This document shows, one piece after another, positions 1 to 12,931 of a stretch of DNA of 64,000 nucleotides (positions are counted from its first letter, which is position 1; every line of letters begins with the position of its first letter). Both the position numbers and the translations under genes were made by a program. Under the pieces are notes generated by a model. It was not told where the DNA came from. It saw only the letters and a program-made list of their open reading frames with translations, and searched no databases. The stretch is from Cryptomeria japonica (taxonomy: Eukaryota > Streptophyta > Pinopsida > Cupressales > Cupressaceae): the NCBI RefSeq assembly GCF_030272615.1, contig NC_081413.1, positions 446,876,538-446,940,537 of the forward strand, written 5' to 3'.

Positions 1-1579
1 ATGAGAGAAAAAATCCATCCAATATCATAGAGTATACTACAACTCCTTTTAAAAGCTTGCTCAAACATCATTCCCCTTGCAGAAGGAAAAATTGCATTCA
101 GAAAGTCAAAAGGCTTCATACTCTCCTACCAATTTATTCACCACCTTGTTGTATTTATAGTTAAACAATACTTCATCAAGTAGTGCCTATTCATTAAATA
201 TTATCATTCTAGTGCTCTTAATTCAATCTGCCAGCTATGGACACTAGAATTCATGCATATCACATCCACTGTATTCTTTTGTCAAGGTTCATCTGATGTG
301 AGTGACTTTATCCTAATTTTATTCTTCCAAGGGTGTACATTCTTCTAATTTAGGATTTATTTCAATAAGCAAATCCATGAATTGATTAGAGAACTCATGA
401 TCCATCACACTTGAATCAGAAGCTTATCCTAATCCTTTCACATCTCAAAGATATTGTCCTTGCCTTATCGAATCAGTCATTTGCTTAATAGAAAATTTGA
501 AAATAATCCTCCTACATTGGGTCGGCATCAAAATCTCCCAACTTGTCATTAATCATCCTAAGTTGACAAGTCTATATCTTGTTCATCCCATCTCTCTTGC
601 ACAGGCTATGACCAATGCCTTCAAATATCCCTCTTGATTTCATATTTGAAACTCATCCACAGATCTTACCTAGCTTGGAAAATATAATGATCATTATTTG
701 TCGATGGGACATTTGACCCTCCATCTATATCTGTGGACCCATCCAGTCACAACTAATCAATGCCATAACATCTTTCGGCTTGACTCTGTCAGCGGCTTCA
801 CTGTAGGTCTTCTTGGTCAACCCAAGACACATGGCATCATCTCATGATGTCACGGTTCATAACTTCCTTGCAACTTCCATCGTGGGGATATGGGGGTTGC
901 CAGATCTGTTAAAACTTTACTGCTTTGCATAATGCCCTTTAAATCCTCCAAAATTAAAGATCGAGCAACTTTTACCTCAAGACAAAACATCTTCGTTCAT
1001 TTTGAACATGTGCCAATTGATAAGACTATTAGTAAATCGACTTTTACCACCTGAGAACTGGTAACACAACGCTTTGACCAATTATACTACCAACCTTGTT
1101 GGTTTCTATTGAAAACACGTGGGACAATCTTGTGATGCCATGGTATTTATCATCCTTGCACTTTTGATTACAGGGAAGCGCGAACAGTTGGATCCATTCT
1201 ATCTTTAACAACCCACCGAAATACTTAGGAATTTAGGACACAGGAAAATTATGGGCGTAGGCACAAATATTTAATAGGAGACCAACTATAGGAATATTTT
1301 ACGCAATTTTTAGGAAAATCATTTCATAGACCAGTCTAGCACGACTCAATGCTTAGGGAACAAAATAGACCCACCAACAGAAAGGAACCCTTGTCCATAA
1401 GTGGGAAAAGGTGATCACACGATATATCATTGCTAGGGCTTTCTTTAAAAACATAAGAAATTTTGATAAACCCTATACCTTGGACCATTGACAGAGGATG
1501 CAACAAAACTACAAAATTAAAATTTGAGGCTTGAGCTCAAAAATTGAAATTTTCATGCAATCAATTTTTAGAGCTATCA
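1..1579 (-). repeat. Element A 3' LTR (partial)
   Basis: This stretch matches 6695-8268 with scattered substitutions and small indels; position 1 corresponds to 6695. Similarity ends at about 1580, where the minus strand starts TGATAGC, a plausible LTR start; the other copy reads TAATAGC. The LTR continues left of the window. No coding content is seen. Confidence 0.65.
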
Positions 1580-1799
1580 GTGGCTCTAGTTGTGGATGCT
1601 CATTTCATAGGAATGAGGTGAGAGACCAAAATTTTTGGGTGAAGCAGGCCAACTACAGGGTAGACCCAAAAGAAATTACCTAGACAGGGTAACTTCAAGA
1701 GAAAAGGAAACTACACTAATATATACAAAACCTAACTAATGTTCATGGAAAATAGCTACTTTAAGAAAAGTAGAACCTCAAAAATTATCCATGAATAGG

Positions 1800-3378
1800 C
1801 AATTCAAAAGGGATCTATTAATAACTCGATCGAGAATAGAGTCAAAAAATATACTCTACCCCAAATTGTTTATGGCCTGCAGGGGCAAACCACATATAAT
1901 GGCCCAATGCCATCTGTCAATGTCAACCAGTGCTTTCCTCTGTTATAAACATGATTTTCTTCTGAAAGCATCAAATGCAATTTAATAACATAAGTAGAAA
2001 ACCATTTTTCAAACCTGTTGTCTACTTTCATCCACCACTATGTTTAAACTTATCACTGCAATTAGTGCTGAAAATCTGAAACTTATGCAATGATATAGAA
2101 TATTTGTTATTATGTGACACATATGCACTCTATTAAACATAGCACACATCCTGACTACAACCAATATACCATTCTGTAAAAACATCATCCAGTTGAAAAA
2201 GGAAAAGCTCATATTTTTGAACATAACTGAGAAAGCATGCCTCACTTTCAATATCAGGCCTATTGAAATAGGGACTCTCTAAAAAATCCACCTTCTTAGT
2301 GATCATAACAAGCAAACTGTTATCAAGAGGATGAAAAGGATTAGAGATGACCCCTTAATGTAATTTCAAATCATCAGACCAGACAAATATTTCACCCTCC
2401 TGCTATATATCCAATTTAGTGTTGAGAATATCAGTAACAGGAGAAATCTGATCATTGTTACTTATCATTAATTCAGGTATTGCACCTTTATCTTTATAAT
2501 ATTCCATTTTAGAAGTTGATACAATAATATCCAGATTCTCAATTGTTTTTGCATATAAAGGGTAAGAAAAATATGAAAACCCTTCTCAAAAACATTACAA
2601 CAAAGGACCAACTGATCTTCATCTGCATCTTCATCAAATATTGTATTGATATTTTCACTAAAATAACTGCTTATCTTATCTTCAGGTTCATCAGGAATCA
2701 AAATTTGAACTGGAGCAACACCCAACAATATAATCCTCATAGTATGAATGTTCCATGTTAGGACGTTCATAAGCCCCAACAAAGCTGCCATGACCATTTT
2801 TATTCTGTTGAACTAGATTCCTTCCAATCATACAGGTCAACTCTAGGACATTTTGGAAATTAGAACAATTTAGAATAGTCTGGCTCTCAATGTTAGAAAT
2901 AGCTCATGCTAAGACAATTTCCTCATTTGTACACATCATGTAGCTTTCTATCCCAATAATATCATTAACTAAAATTAAATGGGATCTTATCATCTAAATT
3001 TTCATCATCATATATAACTATTTTTTGAGAGATTGAATTCATATCATCAAAATATTGCATACTTGCATCAATATTAGACAGAACACTTTCCAATTCTTTA
3101 TAGTCACTATTGGATTTATCTTAAACACAAGACTGTAGACCAATCTCCCATGAGACGTTCTTCCTAGAGCAATTACTATTGCTATCATTTAGTAAAGTAA
3201 TTGACATCATATCCATCTCTATATCTAATATGTCAAATAATTTCTCATTAACCTCTTCTTCATCAAATATGAGGAATAACCACTGTCAAGGACAAGTTCT
3301 CTTCACTCGTATTTTTATTCAAACCATAATCAATAATAGTGCTAATGTGATGAACAAGGATGTAAAGGCCTTGATGTA
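1800..3378 (-). pseudogene. Element A: unrecognised, acidic extension downstream of gag
   Basis: On the minus strand, after gag, broken reading frames continue for about 1.5 kb. Readable pieces include an acidic stretch near 2600-2720 containing DEDADEDQ and a segment at about 2140-2320 containing SYVQKYELF and FNRPDIESEA. Pieces lie in different frames, so several frameshifts have accumulated. I see none of the protease, reverse transcriptase, RNase H or integrase motifs expected here. It may be a decayed gag C-terminus or an extra ORF of a non-autonomous family; I do not recognise the family. Low confidence that it is one protein. Confidence 0.35.
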
Positions 3379-4028
3379 GATTTTTAATCTTCTGATTCAT
3401 GCCTTTCTTTAACCTCTAATATCTTAGGATAACATACCCTTGTAGATAGATAATCCTTAGGGATTCCACATCTCAAGTTGTTCTCAATATCCATTGCTAT
3501 CTTATAAGCTTGATGCAAGGTTTTAGGATCCTTATCTCATAGTAAATAACTCTCTTCCTCATCAAATGCAGCCAAATAAACAACTAAGAACATTGCATCA
3601 TTTGGTCTATAGTTGTTAGGAATGTCATCCAATGCCCTAGCAAAACTAAGATTAAAAGCAGGTACTAACTCATCTTCTTCCTTCTAGATACCCATCAATG
3701 TTTTCATAACTGATCTTGGATTAATTCTTTCACCAAACAATTCCATGAATGCTACCTTTAGCTCATTCCAAGATGAGATAGAATATACTGACAAGTAAGA
3801 AAACCAGTCTCTAGCATTTTCCTTCAAAGACTGAACAAACAACTTCATGAAAACATCTTCCTGATTTATCTCAAAATCCTCCATTAATTTAGAAAATTCC
3901 TGCAAATGCTGATGTGCTGATTCTGACTTTTTCCCACTAAATTTTGGCAATTGTTCCCTAGCCTTTACAGGAACAGGATTTGGGAAACCCTAGATACCAT
4001 TAAAATTCAATGGATTATACCTTTCCAT
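3379..4028 (-). pseudogene. gag: Element A gag (Ty3-type capsid domain), decayed
   Basis: Reading leftwards from an ATG at 4028, one frame runs through about 215 codons with a few in-frame stops. Recognisable pieces include QLPKFSG near codon 30, then ENARDWFSYL, SSWNELKVAFMELFGE and, after a stop at 3684-3686, DDIPNNYRPNDAMF. This order (a hydrophobic helix with a WF pair, then a W-x-L-x-x-x-F helix) matches the Retrotrans_gag capsid family, which builds the virus-like particle of Ty3/gypsy elements. No CCHC knuckle is visible behind it. An upstream stop after the first dozen codons means it is not expressed intact. It sits about 1 kb inside the primer-binding-like site at 5035, a normal leader spacing. 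Confidence 0.75.
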
Positions 4029-4423
4029 AAGAAAACTCTATGGTGATTTGGAAGAGGTTGCACATTTATATTTGGCATTTCATAGGGAAGCACAGACACA
4101 TTATACCTATTTTCATTCATTTCCCTATTTATTTTCCTTTGTCATAAATCTTAAACTATTACATTGCATATCTCAAAACATACTCCATCTAATCTCTTAC
4201 GAAAAATGGAAACTGAATCACAAGATTATGTAAAATAATCACTACCATTCCCTTCCTTAGTGCTTCTTTCACTCTTTAGGGAACATTCACACACAATTTT
4301 CATGAAAATACACTTTACTCATGAAAATTAAAATACTTGAGAATGCTGAAGCTATTGCTACTTTCTTTAACCCAGGACTTGCAAAATCACCTTCAATCCT
4401 TCAAATCTTTAACACTGATCTTT

Positions 4424-5040
4424 TGACAGAGTCGCCACCTCCTTGGAGAGGACAAATACTCAAAAAAATTGGAATTCCTTCATAGGTCAGATTTGTTTCA
4501 ACACAACGCTGCAACATTCCCTCATCATCAAATGACATTATATAGATTCCATCCTCAACTTATCAGGGTACTTCATCATAACAACTTGAATATGCTTCAT
4601 CTCTTCTGCAAATTGTTTGGTTCTTCTTCAAGCAAATGAACACTAGTTCATAGATCTTAGAGTCTTAGAGTCGCCACTCACAACTTGTGAGGTATTACAA
4701 ATAATCTTAAAAAACAGACAGATCTGGACCAAACTCTTTCTAAAAGATAAACTACAACAGATTTTTCAGCAACATTTATGAGAATTTACTCAAATCGACA
4801 AGGGATAGGTTAAGAAGCCTTTTCACTCTTTTTGGGCAAATAATTGAGTTCTTTGATGCGGGAGCAATGCTCAACCATCAAATCACAAAAGACTCATACA
4901 ACTTTATGCAATAGTCCCCAGCAGAGTCACCATTTTTGTTGGTGACTCAGATGGGATAATATCGACTATATATTTAGCAAATCTTTTCATACCAAAGATT
5001 CTTTACAATTCATATTCTCCCAAGCAGAGTCGCCAATTTT
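4424..5040 (-). other. Element A leader with four primer-binding-like motifs
   Basis: On the minus strand the motif TGG(C/T)GACTCT occurs four times, starting at 4437, 4686, 4932 and 5035. The last reads TGGCGACTCTGCTTGGGA and follows ACCAACA (LTR-like CA end at 5040) by four bases, so it is the best primer-binding site. The one at 4932 reads TGGTGACTCTGCTGGGGA and is nearly as long. GAGTCACC and GGTGACTC at 4924-4948 form an inverted repeat around it. From memory, similar sites are matched to a tRNA-Arg in Tat/Ogre elements; I cannot verify this here. Confidence 0.5.
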
Positions 5041-8000
5041 GTTGGTTCCCAAAAATGGAGGGGTTTACACTACCACAAAGTAGAGACCAAGATGATTCCT
5101 ACAAATATCTATGGAGAGATACCTCCAACTATCAATATCTGTCAAGCTTGGACCAACTTTAGTAAGGACACAAGATCCTTCTACACTTCGGGCTCTACAG
5201 GACCAGGGAGGGCAATCCATTCAGTGAATCTCCTACTCTCTAAAATGATACTCAAGAATTTACTAAAAACAAAGCAAATTATCTCATAAAAGGACTCAAC
5301 AGAAAGGGACAATACTCAAGGATGACAAGTCCTTCAGTGATCCTCAACCTTAAGATGAAGTATGAGAAGGGTTGGACAACGTTTTAGAATAAATATAAAA
5401 CTCAACAAATGATATTATGATATTTAAGAGATTTGTAGAGATTCATCAGTTAAAAGCAAAAGAACACTAATTAAGAAAACCAGTTACAAGCATTGATTAG
5501 TGCCTTACTCCATTGGGCACCTCAAAGATATAAAACATAAAGCTGAAAATGTGACATGATTTGATATAGTAACATAAAATCTGGGATGATACTACCTTAC
5601 AATATACCCCATTTGTAACCCTAACTTGGAACTACTTATCTAAAATCCTTGCACAAGCCCTATCATTTTGCATCTCCATTTAAGCAATTTAATTGACCCC
5701 TTGGACCGAAGCATAAATAGAAAGATACATACATCATAACAATGCACTAAATGAAATAAACCCTTGATTCATTTCTTTTAAAAAATGATAGAATCATGCA
5801 ATGGAGAGAAAAGAGTCAGAATTTTGTTTTTCTTTAAACAAAATGTTATCTTTGTCACAAGAAAAAATTTACATATAACTCCTTCAAGAACCTGTACAAA
5901 ATTTGACACTAAAACATTTATTTATTCACTCTGTAAAAGACATTACAACGTGTTTGCTTCACTTAAACTCGCTACTGGAAACAGACTAGGAAAAAACCCA
6001 AGGAACAAAAAAATTGAACCTACAAGACATTCCCAAAAAATCTGAACCATTCTTCAAGCCATGATTTCCCTATTTATAGAATAAAGGGAGCAACAAGCTT
6101 CTGACCAGAAGACACATGTCAACAATAGATTCATTCTTAATAATTAGCCCTAAAAGGCCATATGCAATTCTGTTACAAAAATGTTTACATATCCATGTCC
6201 TGTTACCTGTGAATCATCACTCTTAACAGAAAATTGGTAAGGGAAAAACCATTTAAGCCATGTCGTTATTGCCCTGACACCTTCAGATGGAGTGCAAGAT
6301 GTTGCACTTTTTTCCTATTGAGCATTTCCCTTCTAGGAAAGGAAACGGGGTCCCGACAAGAAGAAAAGTCACCTCTAAACTAGAGGAGGAGATTCAACCT
6401 TCATGCCCAGGATCAGAGGCAGTGGGAGGGGGAGTTAAGGGGGAAAAATAATATGCTGGGGAGAGGTCACAACTTCCATGCAACTACATGGATATATTTT
6501 TGCCACTCCCTACCCATACATGTTCCTTTTTCATTCCTCTATGAGCTCTCTCTCAGAACCCCCTGCCATCTAGTGACAAAGTAGACACAGAGGTTGCACC
6601 ATGCATGACCTTTCTTCATAATAAAAGGCTTTCATGCCCCCTCTGGAAATCCTCCCCACTTTCACATCCCCTCTAGCAATCGTCATACTCACACATGAGA
6701 GAAAAAATCCATCTAGTATCATAGAGTATATTGCAACTCAATTTACAAGCTTGCTCAAACATCATTCCCCTTGCAGAAGGAAAAACTGCATTCAAAAAAT
6801 GAAAAGGGTTCATACTCTCCTACCAATTTAATCATCACCTTTCTATATTTATAGTTGAACAATAATTCATCAAGCAGTGCCTATTCGTGAAACATTATCA
6901 TTCTGGTGCTCTTAATTCAATCTGCTAGCTATGGACACTAGATTTCATGCATATCACATCCACTGTATTCTTTTGTCAAGGTTCATCTAATGTGAGTGAT
7001 TTTACCCTGATTTTATTCTTCCATGGGTGTACATTCTTCTACTTTAGGATCTTTGTCAACAAGCAAATCTTTGAATTGATCAAAGAACTCATGATCCATC
7101 ACACTTGAATCAGAAGCTTATCCTAATCCTTTCACATCTCTGAGATATTGTCCTTGCCTTGTTGAATAGGTCCTTTTCTCAATAGAAAATTTGAAAATAA
7201 TCCTCCTAGATTGGGTCGACATCAAAATATCCCAACTTGTCATTAATCATCCTAAGTCAAAAATCCTGTATCTTGTTCATCCCATCTCTCTCGGACAGGC
7301 TACGACCAATGCCTTCAAATATCCCTCCTGATTTCATATTTCAAACTTGGCCACAAATCTTACCCAACCTAGTAAATCTAATAATCATTTTTTGTCGATG
7401 CGACATTTGACCCTCCACCTGTATCTGCCGAACCACCAAGTCATGACTAATTAGTGCCATGTCATCTTTCGGGCAGACTCTGTCAATGGTTTCACCATAG
7501 GTCTTCTTGGTCAGCCCGGGACACGTGGCATCATCTTGCAATGGCGTAGTCCGTAACTTCCTTGCAACTTCTATCGTGGAGATATGGGGGTTGTTCAATT
7601 TTTTCAAACTTTACTACTTTGCACAATACCCTTTAACTCTTCTAGAGTTAAAGATCAAGCACCTTTTACCTCAGAACAAGACATCTCTATTCATTTTGAA
7701 CTTTTGCCAATTGATACGACTGCTATTAAACTGACTTTTATCACCTGAGAACTGGTAACACAATGCTTTGATCGGTTATACTACCAACCTTGTTGGTTTT
7801 TATTGAAAACACATGGCACAATCTCATGATGTTAGAGTATTTATCATCGTTGTACTTTTGATTATAGGGAAGCATGAATCATTCGATCCATTCTACGTTT
7901 AACAACTAATTGAATTACTTAGGAATTTTGGACTTTAGAAAATTATGAGCGTGGGCACAAATATTTAATAGGAGACTGACTATAGGAAGATTTTATGCGA

Positions 8001-8268
8001 TTTTTAGAAAAATCATTTTGTAGACCAGTCTAGCATGACTTAATTCTTAGGCAACAAAATGGCCCCACCAATGAAAAGGAACCCTTGGTCATAAGTGGGA
8101 AAAGGCAATCACACGATATATCATTGCTAGGGTTTTCTTTATAAAACATAATTTTTTTGATAAACCCTATACCTTGGACCATTGACAGAGGATGCAAGAA
8201 AACCACAAAATCAAAATAATGAGCTCAAAAATTGAAAATTTCATGCAATCAATTTTTCGAAGCTATTA
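5040..8268 (-). repeat. Element A 5' LTR (about 3.2 kb, inferred)
   Basis: The right half (6695-8268) is duplicated at 1-1579. The left half has no second copy in the window because the matching part of the 3' LTR is off the left edge. The left boundary is placed at 5040 because the minus strand there reads ACCAACA directly before a primer-binding-like site. No ORF in this stretch resembles a known protein. Confidence 0.5.
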
Positions 8269-8269
8269 G

Positions 8270-8426
8270 GATATCCATGATAGATTATTGTATATTATTC
8301 ATTTGGCATGTATATGTAATTGTATTCGAGAACTATGCGCATTGTTTTAAAAGACATTGTATTCATGTATCTAGTAAATATTATTAGGGGAAATAATGAT
8401 CTATCATGTGTATCTTGAGAATGATT
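8270..8426. other. Unassigned short spacer
   Basis: These 157 bases between element A and LTR F match nothing else I recognise in the window and have no coding signal. Confidence 0.4.
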
Positions 8427-9771
8427 TGTTGGCATTATGTTGTCATTGATGTCAATCTGTATAGCATAAATCAGGACAAGTGGTATGGGAGAATAGTTGA
8501 TATGTAGTTAGTGCTATAAACCGGTAGTGTGTACAGTAAAGCCACTAGGTAAGCATGATGGAGTAACCAGTTTACATATCAGTATTGGGAAGAAGGAACC
8601 AGTTTGTGAGTATGCATGGTGATGTTGAACAAGCATGATAGAGAAGTGACCAGTGAGTGATGAGAACCAAAAAGAGTGTGACCAGTAGAGATCGTTGTAG
8701 TATGATCTAATGAAGGGTTCACAGTGCAACCGGTATGCTAGTATGAGGTCAACTAGTAGGACTCCCACCGAGAAAGAGAAAGTGTTGACAGAGTGTGTGT
8801 TGCTTCAGTGAGCAAAGATGACATATGGAAAAGGTACTAGGACATATGTCAAGTTGGAGATGTATCCTCTCTTCAGTGAAGTCACATCATTACTAGAAGG
8901 TGACATATATCTTCCTCCACCAGTGTTTAGCAGTTGAAGTGTTTTTGTTTATTCCTCCCCTCTGGTAAATGGTAATACCTTTTTTATCCCATACCATACA
9001 TGATATACATCATGTCTCTCCGGGATAAGTTAGTCAGAATAAGAAAAGTTGGGTTATTGGATGCATAGAACGGATGACTAAAGTAAAAGATGAGGATGCC
9101 TCCTAAGGTTGAGATTAGAGATGTGAACTGGATCAACATGTGAAGACATGATATGCTACCTGGGAAAAGAAGGAAGAGTTAAGATGGTGAGTTTGCCTTC
9201 TTGGCAAACCGGTTCAGAAGAGAACCAGTCAAATGAAGATACAACTCTATAGTTGCACACATGGAGTTATCAGTATGCAGATGGAAACTGGTGTGGCCAC
9301 AGATGCATAATAGTTGGAGATGGATGGCATGAATATATCATGCACATTACCAGTATGAAGCTAGAAACTTGTAAATTGGTAAACAAGATGGATACCGACA
9401 TACAACCAAGTGAACAGAGAGACAAAAGTGAAGTGCTCTCAATCTACTGAAGATGCACATGGTGAGTCATCCAGGATAAATGCTAAGGACTCGTATGAGT
9501 GATGACCGAGCTGACAAGATCCATCAACACAAGGAAGGAGAAGGTAAGAAGGTTAACCAGTAGGCAAAGAGGGACTGGTGGTATGATGCACACACCGGTT
9601 GGGTGTAATTTATCAGTGACCAAGTCAAACCGAATTGGAGAGCTAAGTTGGATGCCGACAAAAGGTGCCACATGAAGTCAAGGTGGTGGACATGCATGCA
9701 ATGGTAGATGGAGTGTGCACTGATGAGGTTGTTATAGATTTGGTCTATATTAATTGTAGACCCCTTAAATC
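8427..9771 (+). repeat. LTR F, segment 1
   Basis: It starts TGTTGGCATTATG and is similar to about 61290-62450. It ends at AAATC (9767-9771), the left target duplication of element H; the matching E sequence reads on without interruption. Confidence 0.65.
9767..9771. repeat. Target-site duplication of H, left copy (AAATC)
   Basis: AAATC here and at 16698-16702 flank element H exactly. The uninterrupted homologue near 62450 has a single TAAATCATGG. Confidence 0.85.
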
Positions 9772-10999
9772 TATTGATATTTACTAAGTTGTCATTAGTT
9801 TTATGCCCAAAGTCATTCTATATACTCTAGTTGGTTAATACTACTAAAAAGTCCAGTCGGTAAACACCAAGGTCACCGGTGTCGGTTATAGAAGAAAGAC
9901 AAGTCACCGAGATGATACACACCAAGCTGTGAACTAAGACATATGCAGAATGTCTACCGAGTAAGGTTTATATGTTTACCAAGTAGCAAAGAAGGAATAT
10001 CGAGTTAATCTAAACCGAGTGAAAACATGTTACCAGATTCAATGAACCTGGACACACATGTGAAACGTGTTACATAAATCAAGAAGATGAAACCATTACT
10101 ACATAGGAAATTGCATTAAATTATTTTGTATGATTTTGAGGAAGAATATCCAATGAAAGAATTTCTACGTTTATTCATTCAATAAAACATGTTTGTATGA
10201 TCGAAGAAAAAATAGATCATCATCTCAAAGATCTATATAAATAGAATGATTTGAGTATATGATATGATATGATATGTAAAGTCAATCAAGAAAAGAGACA
10301 AAAAGGAATGACATAGTTTAGTATGAAGAAAGAAGATTGACAGAGATAATCATAGGTTATCAAGAAGGTTTCAGAGAACAGTTTAAGAGGACAGAGTATA
10401 CATAAGTGGTTACCGAGTTGATTTATCAATTACCAAGGAATGCTATGAGCAAGGTAATTTTATACTAAGCACATAGAGTCTACTATAACATTTCAGATGT
10501 GAAGTTACTGATATTTTGTAAACATTTTTGACTGAAATTTTAAGTTGTAATAGAAACCTTTAATAGGGTAAAAGACTAATAAAGTCTATAAATTGTAAAG
10601 CCTTTAACCAAGTACGACATTTTGTAGAAGTATTTGTAAAATCCTTTAGCAAGGTAGATCTAAATATCTTTATACTCCTAACATGGTAAGCTATTAGAAA
10701 TGGCTAAACATGTAGCTCTAACTAAGCAATCTTGATTACTGCAGTAGTGAAGTTGGGGGTGCCATCCCCATAACAGTTTTTCTCTCTAACCAAGAGTTTT
10801 TGTGTGACCAAAAATATTTGTGTTATGGAGTGATATTTTGATGTATGTTATTTCTATGATTATTTTCAGTATTACATATCTTTGAGATTAGCAATACATA
10901 GTTTGTGTTTATCAGTAAAATTGTTTTTCAAGAAAAGTTTTGAAGTACTTATTCACCCCTCCCCTCTCAGTATATTAGCCTTCCAGGTAAGACCTAACA
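9772..10999 (+). repeat. Element H 5' LTR
   Basis: It starts TATTGATATTTAC (the intact copy at 15466 starts TGTTGCTATTTAC) and ends CCTAACA. It is 1228 bp long and collinear with 15466-16697. A GATAT microsatellite lies near 10258-10275. Confidence 0.9.
10233..10244 (+). promoter_or_regulatory. Element H LTR TATA box
   Basis: CTATATAAATAG is a strong plant-type TATA box about 460 bp into the 5' LTR. The 3' LTR keeps a related CTATATAAACAT near 15925. It probably marks the U3/R promoter; the start site is not determined. Confidence 0.55.
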
Positions 11000-11001
11000 A
11001 T

Positions 11002-11014
11002 TGGTATTAGATCC
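11002..11014 (+). other. Element H primer-binding site
   Basis: TGGTATTAGATCC lies just inside the 5' LTR and resembles the copia consensus TGGTATCAGAGC, complementary to the initiator Met tRNA 3' end. Two or three bases have decayed. Confidence 0.75.
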
Positions 11015-11061
11015 ACATTCTTGGTAAAGGGTCTAATAGCCTAAAGAGAAAGATCCTATCA

Positions 11062-12417
11062 ATGGAAGGCTATAAACAATCTCGCAGGATTGTGAATCTT
11101 CAAGAAGAATTGGATCATGCTAATCAAATGATTGTAGATATGTAGAGGCAAATGGAAAGATCACCAAAAGTCAAAAGAAGGTTGTCTAATGATTTATAGG
11201 ACTCACAAGAGTTGGTGGAACAAATTGAGACATCATTTGAGAACAGCATATCAGAAGAATCTAAAGAAATGATTGCAGAACTGAAAGAAAAGAACAAAGC
11301 ACTTAATGAATAGCTAAAAGAAATGAGAAGGGAACATGAGTATTTTAGCACACAGATGACTGAAAATCTTGATGCATTGAGAACAGATGAAGATAATAAG
11401 AGAATTATAGAAGGAGAAAAACAATAGCTAGAAGCAATGGTGTCTGCAAAGAATGAGGAAATATCAAGTATGACTGTATTTTAACATAATCTGTCTGATC
11501 AATTGGACCATGCACATCATGAAGCTACACTAAAAGAAAATGAGAACCAAGCATTGAAACTTGAAATATCAAGATTGAACGATGAACTAGAAGTAGAAAA
11601 GAAGTCAAAAGAAACATTGAAGAAAAGCCATGAAGCATCAAGAATGTTGCATGGGCAATTGAATATGAGAAAACCCAACAAAAATGCAGGACTTGGCTAC
11701 AAAGGAAACAACTCTACCGAGAAAGGGATCAACACTACCAAGAAAGGAGAATCATCAAAGCAAGCTGGAAACAAAGAGAACATCAAGGACAAGAAGCCTA
11801 TTTGCAAAAACTGTGGAAAATAAGGACATATTGCCAATGTTTGTCGGATCAGAAAAGGTAAGCAACCAGATGTTACTAGGTTTTATGGTTATTGTTACAA
11901 TTTCAATAAGTATGGTCACACATATAAGAAATGTAGAACAAAGTCTGTCAACAATTATCAAAAGGCAAAATACAAAGGGTTTTGCAAAAATTGGAATAGA
12001 TATGGACACAATACCAAGAAATGTTGTTTTAAGAAGAAAAACTATATGTGGAATCCACACCGAGCAAACACTAGAAGCTACTGAACTCACACAAATCTCA
12101 ATCAATAATATACTTCAGTAGCATGGGATTACAATACAAGAATTTGGTGTGAATGCTATGGAAGATATGGACATATAAGTACAAACTGTATGATAAGGTT
12201 TCGAATGAACAACCAGAGATCATGGAGAAATCCAGGAATGGTATGTTTTCATTGTCACAAAGTTGGATAGATAGCTAAAGACTGGAAAGACCAACCGATA
12301 GGAGATACTGAGGAGATAACAAGCAAATTGCAGAAATTTTGGAAAAAGAAAGAAAATGTGTCAACTAATGAAGGAAGCACCTTACCTACCGAGTTAGGTG
12401 GATCTACTTTGAATTAG
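11062..12417 (+). pseudogene. Element H ORF1: coiled-coil protein with five CCHC zinc knuckles
   Basis: One frame runs from ATG at 11062 to TAG at 12415-12417 (452 codons) with about ten in-frame stops and no frameshift. Residues 1-205 are charged and heptad-like (for example EESKEMIAELKEKNKALNE), a long coiled coil. A basic, Lys/Asn-rich linker follows. Then five 14-residue knuckles of CX2CX4HX4C type start at 11803, 11893, 11983, 12148 and 12244. The first reads CKNCGK-x-GHIANVC; the others have lost one or more ligands (second Cys to Phe, Trp or Tyr; His and last Cys in the fifth). Such knuckles bind RNA in Gag nucleocapsid. The usual copia UBN2 capsid domain is absent from the N-terminus, which is odd for a gag. 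It may be the C-terminal part of a SIRE-like gag. Confidence 0.75.
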
Positions 12418-12931
12418 TCAATAAAGATATGGAGGAAATGCATTCTCAAAGGTTAGAGCTTAATAGTTCCTATATATTTATGCACTTAATTCCAAAATCT
12501 ACATAGCTAAGATGCAATAGAAAGTTAAAAAAATTATCTAGTCTTTTGATTTACCAGAGAAGTCCATAAAAGTATTAAACTTGTCTAGTCGGTAAAAGAT
12601 TATAAGAGAGTTAGTCGGTAAAGTAAAACCAAGTGCATTTAATGCCTATTTAACCTAACCACACAAATCCCGATAAGGTCAAAAGGAGATATTTAAAGTA
12701 TTGAGCGTGGTCATTTTTTACTTACCAGTTTTCAAAGTGCAGAGCAGAGCGAATCAAAAGGTGATCAAACATTTCCAAGAGCGAATTCAAGGTATTTAGC
12801 AAATCTAAAGTCTCATTTTTAGCAGTTAACCGATCAAGTCAAGTTGTGAATATTTGTGAAGTATTTAGTTGGAAGCATTCTCTGGTTATTTGAAACCCTA
12901 AGCTACTTCGTAAGTAGAATTTCAGTTTGAA

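Larger units (their letters stand above)
1..8268 (-). mobile_element. Element A: minus-strand Ty3-like LTR element, gag only, cut by left edge
   Basis: Positions 1-1580 and 6695-8269 are direct copies of one sequence. Between them on the minus strand lie a primer-binding-like site near 5035 and a Ty3-type gag starting at 4028. I read this as a minus-strand element with its 5' LTR at 5040-8268, internal region at 1580-5039 and its 3' LTR from 1579 leftwards out of the window. No reverse transcriptase, RNase H or integrase motif is recognisable in the roughly 3.4 kb interior, so it looks non-autonomous. The far end of the 3' LTR and any target duplication are outside the window, and no good polypurine tract is seen next to 1580, so the outer boundaries are inferred. 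Confidence 0.6.

Noticed and set aside
4048-4233. Short plus-strand frames in the element A leader and LTR
   Set aside because: They are short, lack domains and run against the direction of the gag in this element.
11755-12105. Minus-strand 116-codon frame opposite the H zinc knuckles
   Set aside because: It is the complement of the Cys/Lys-rich ORF1; its hydrophobic look is a by-product of that composition.
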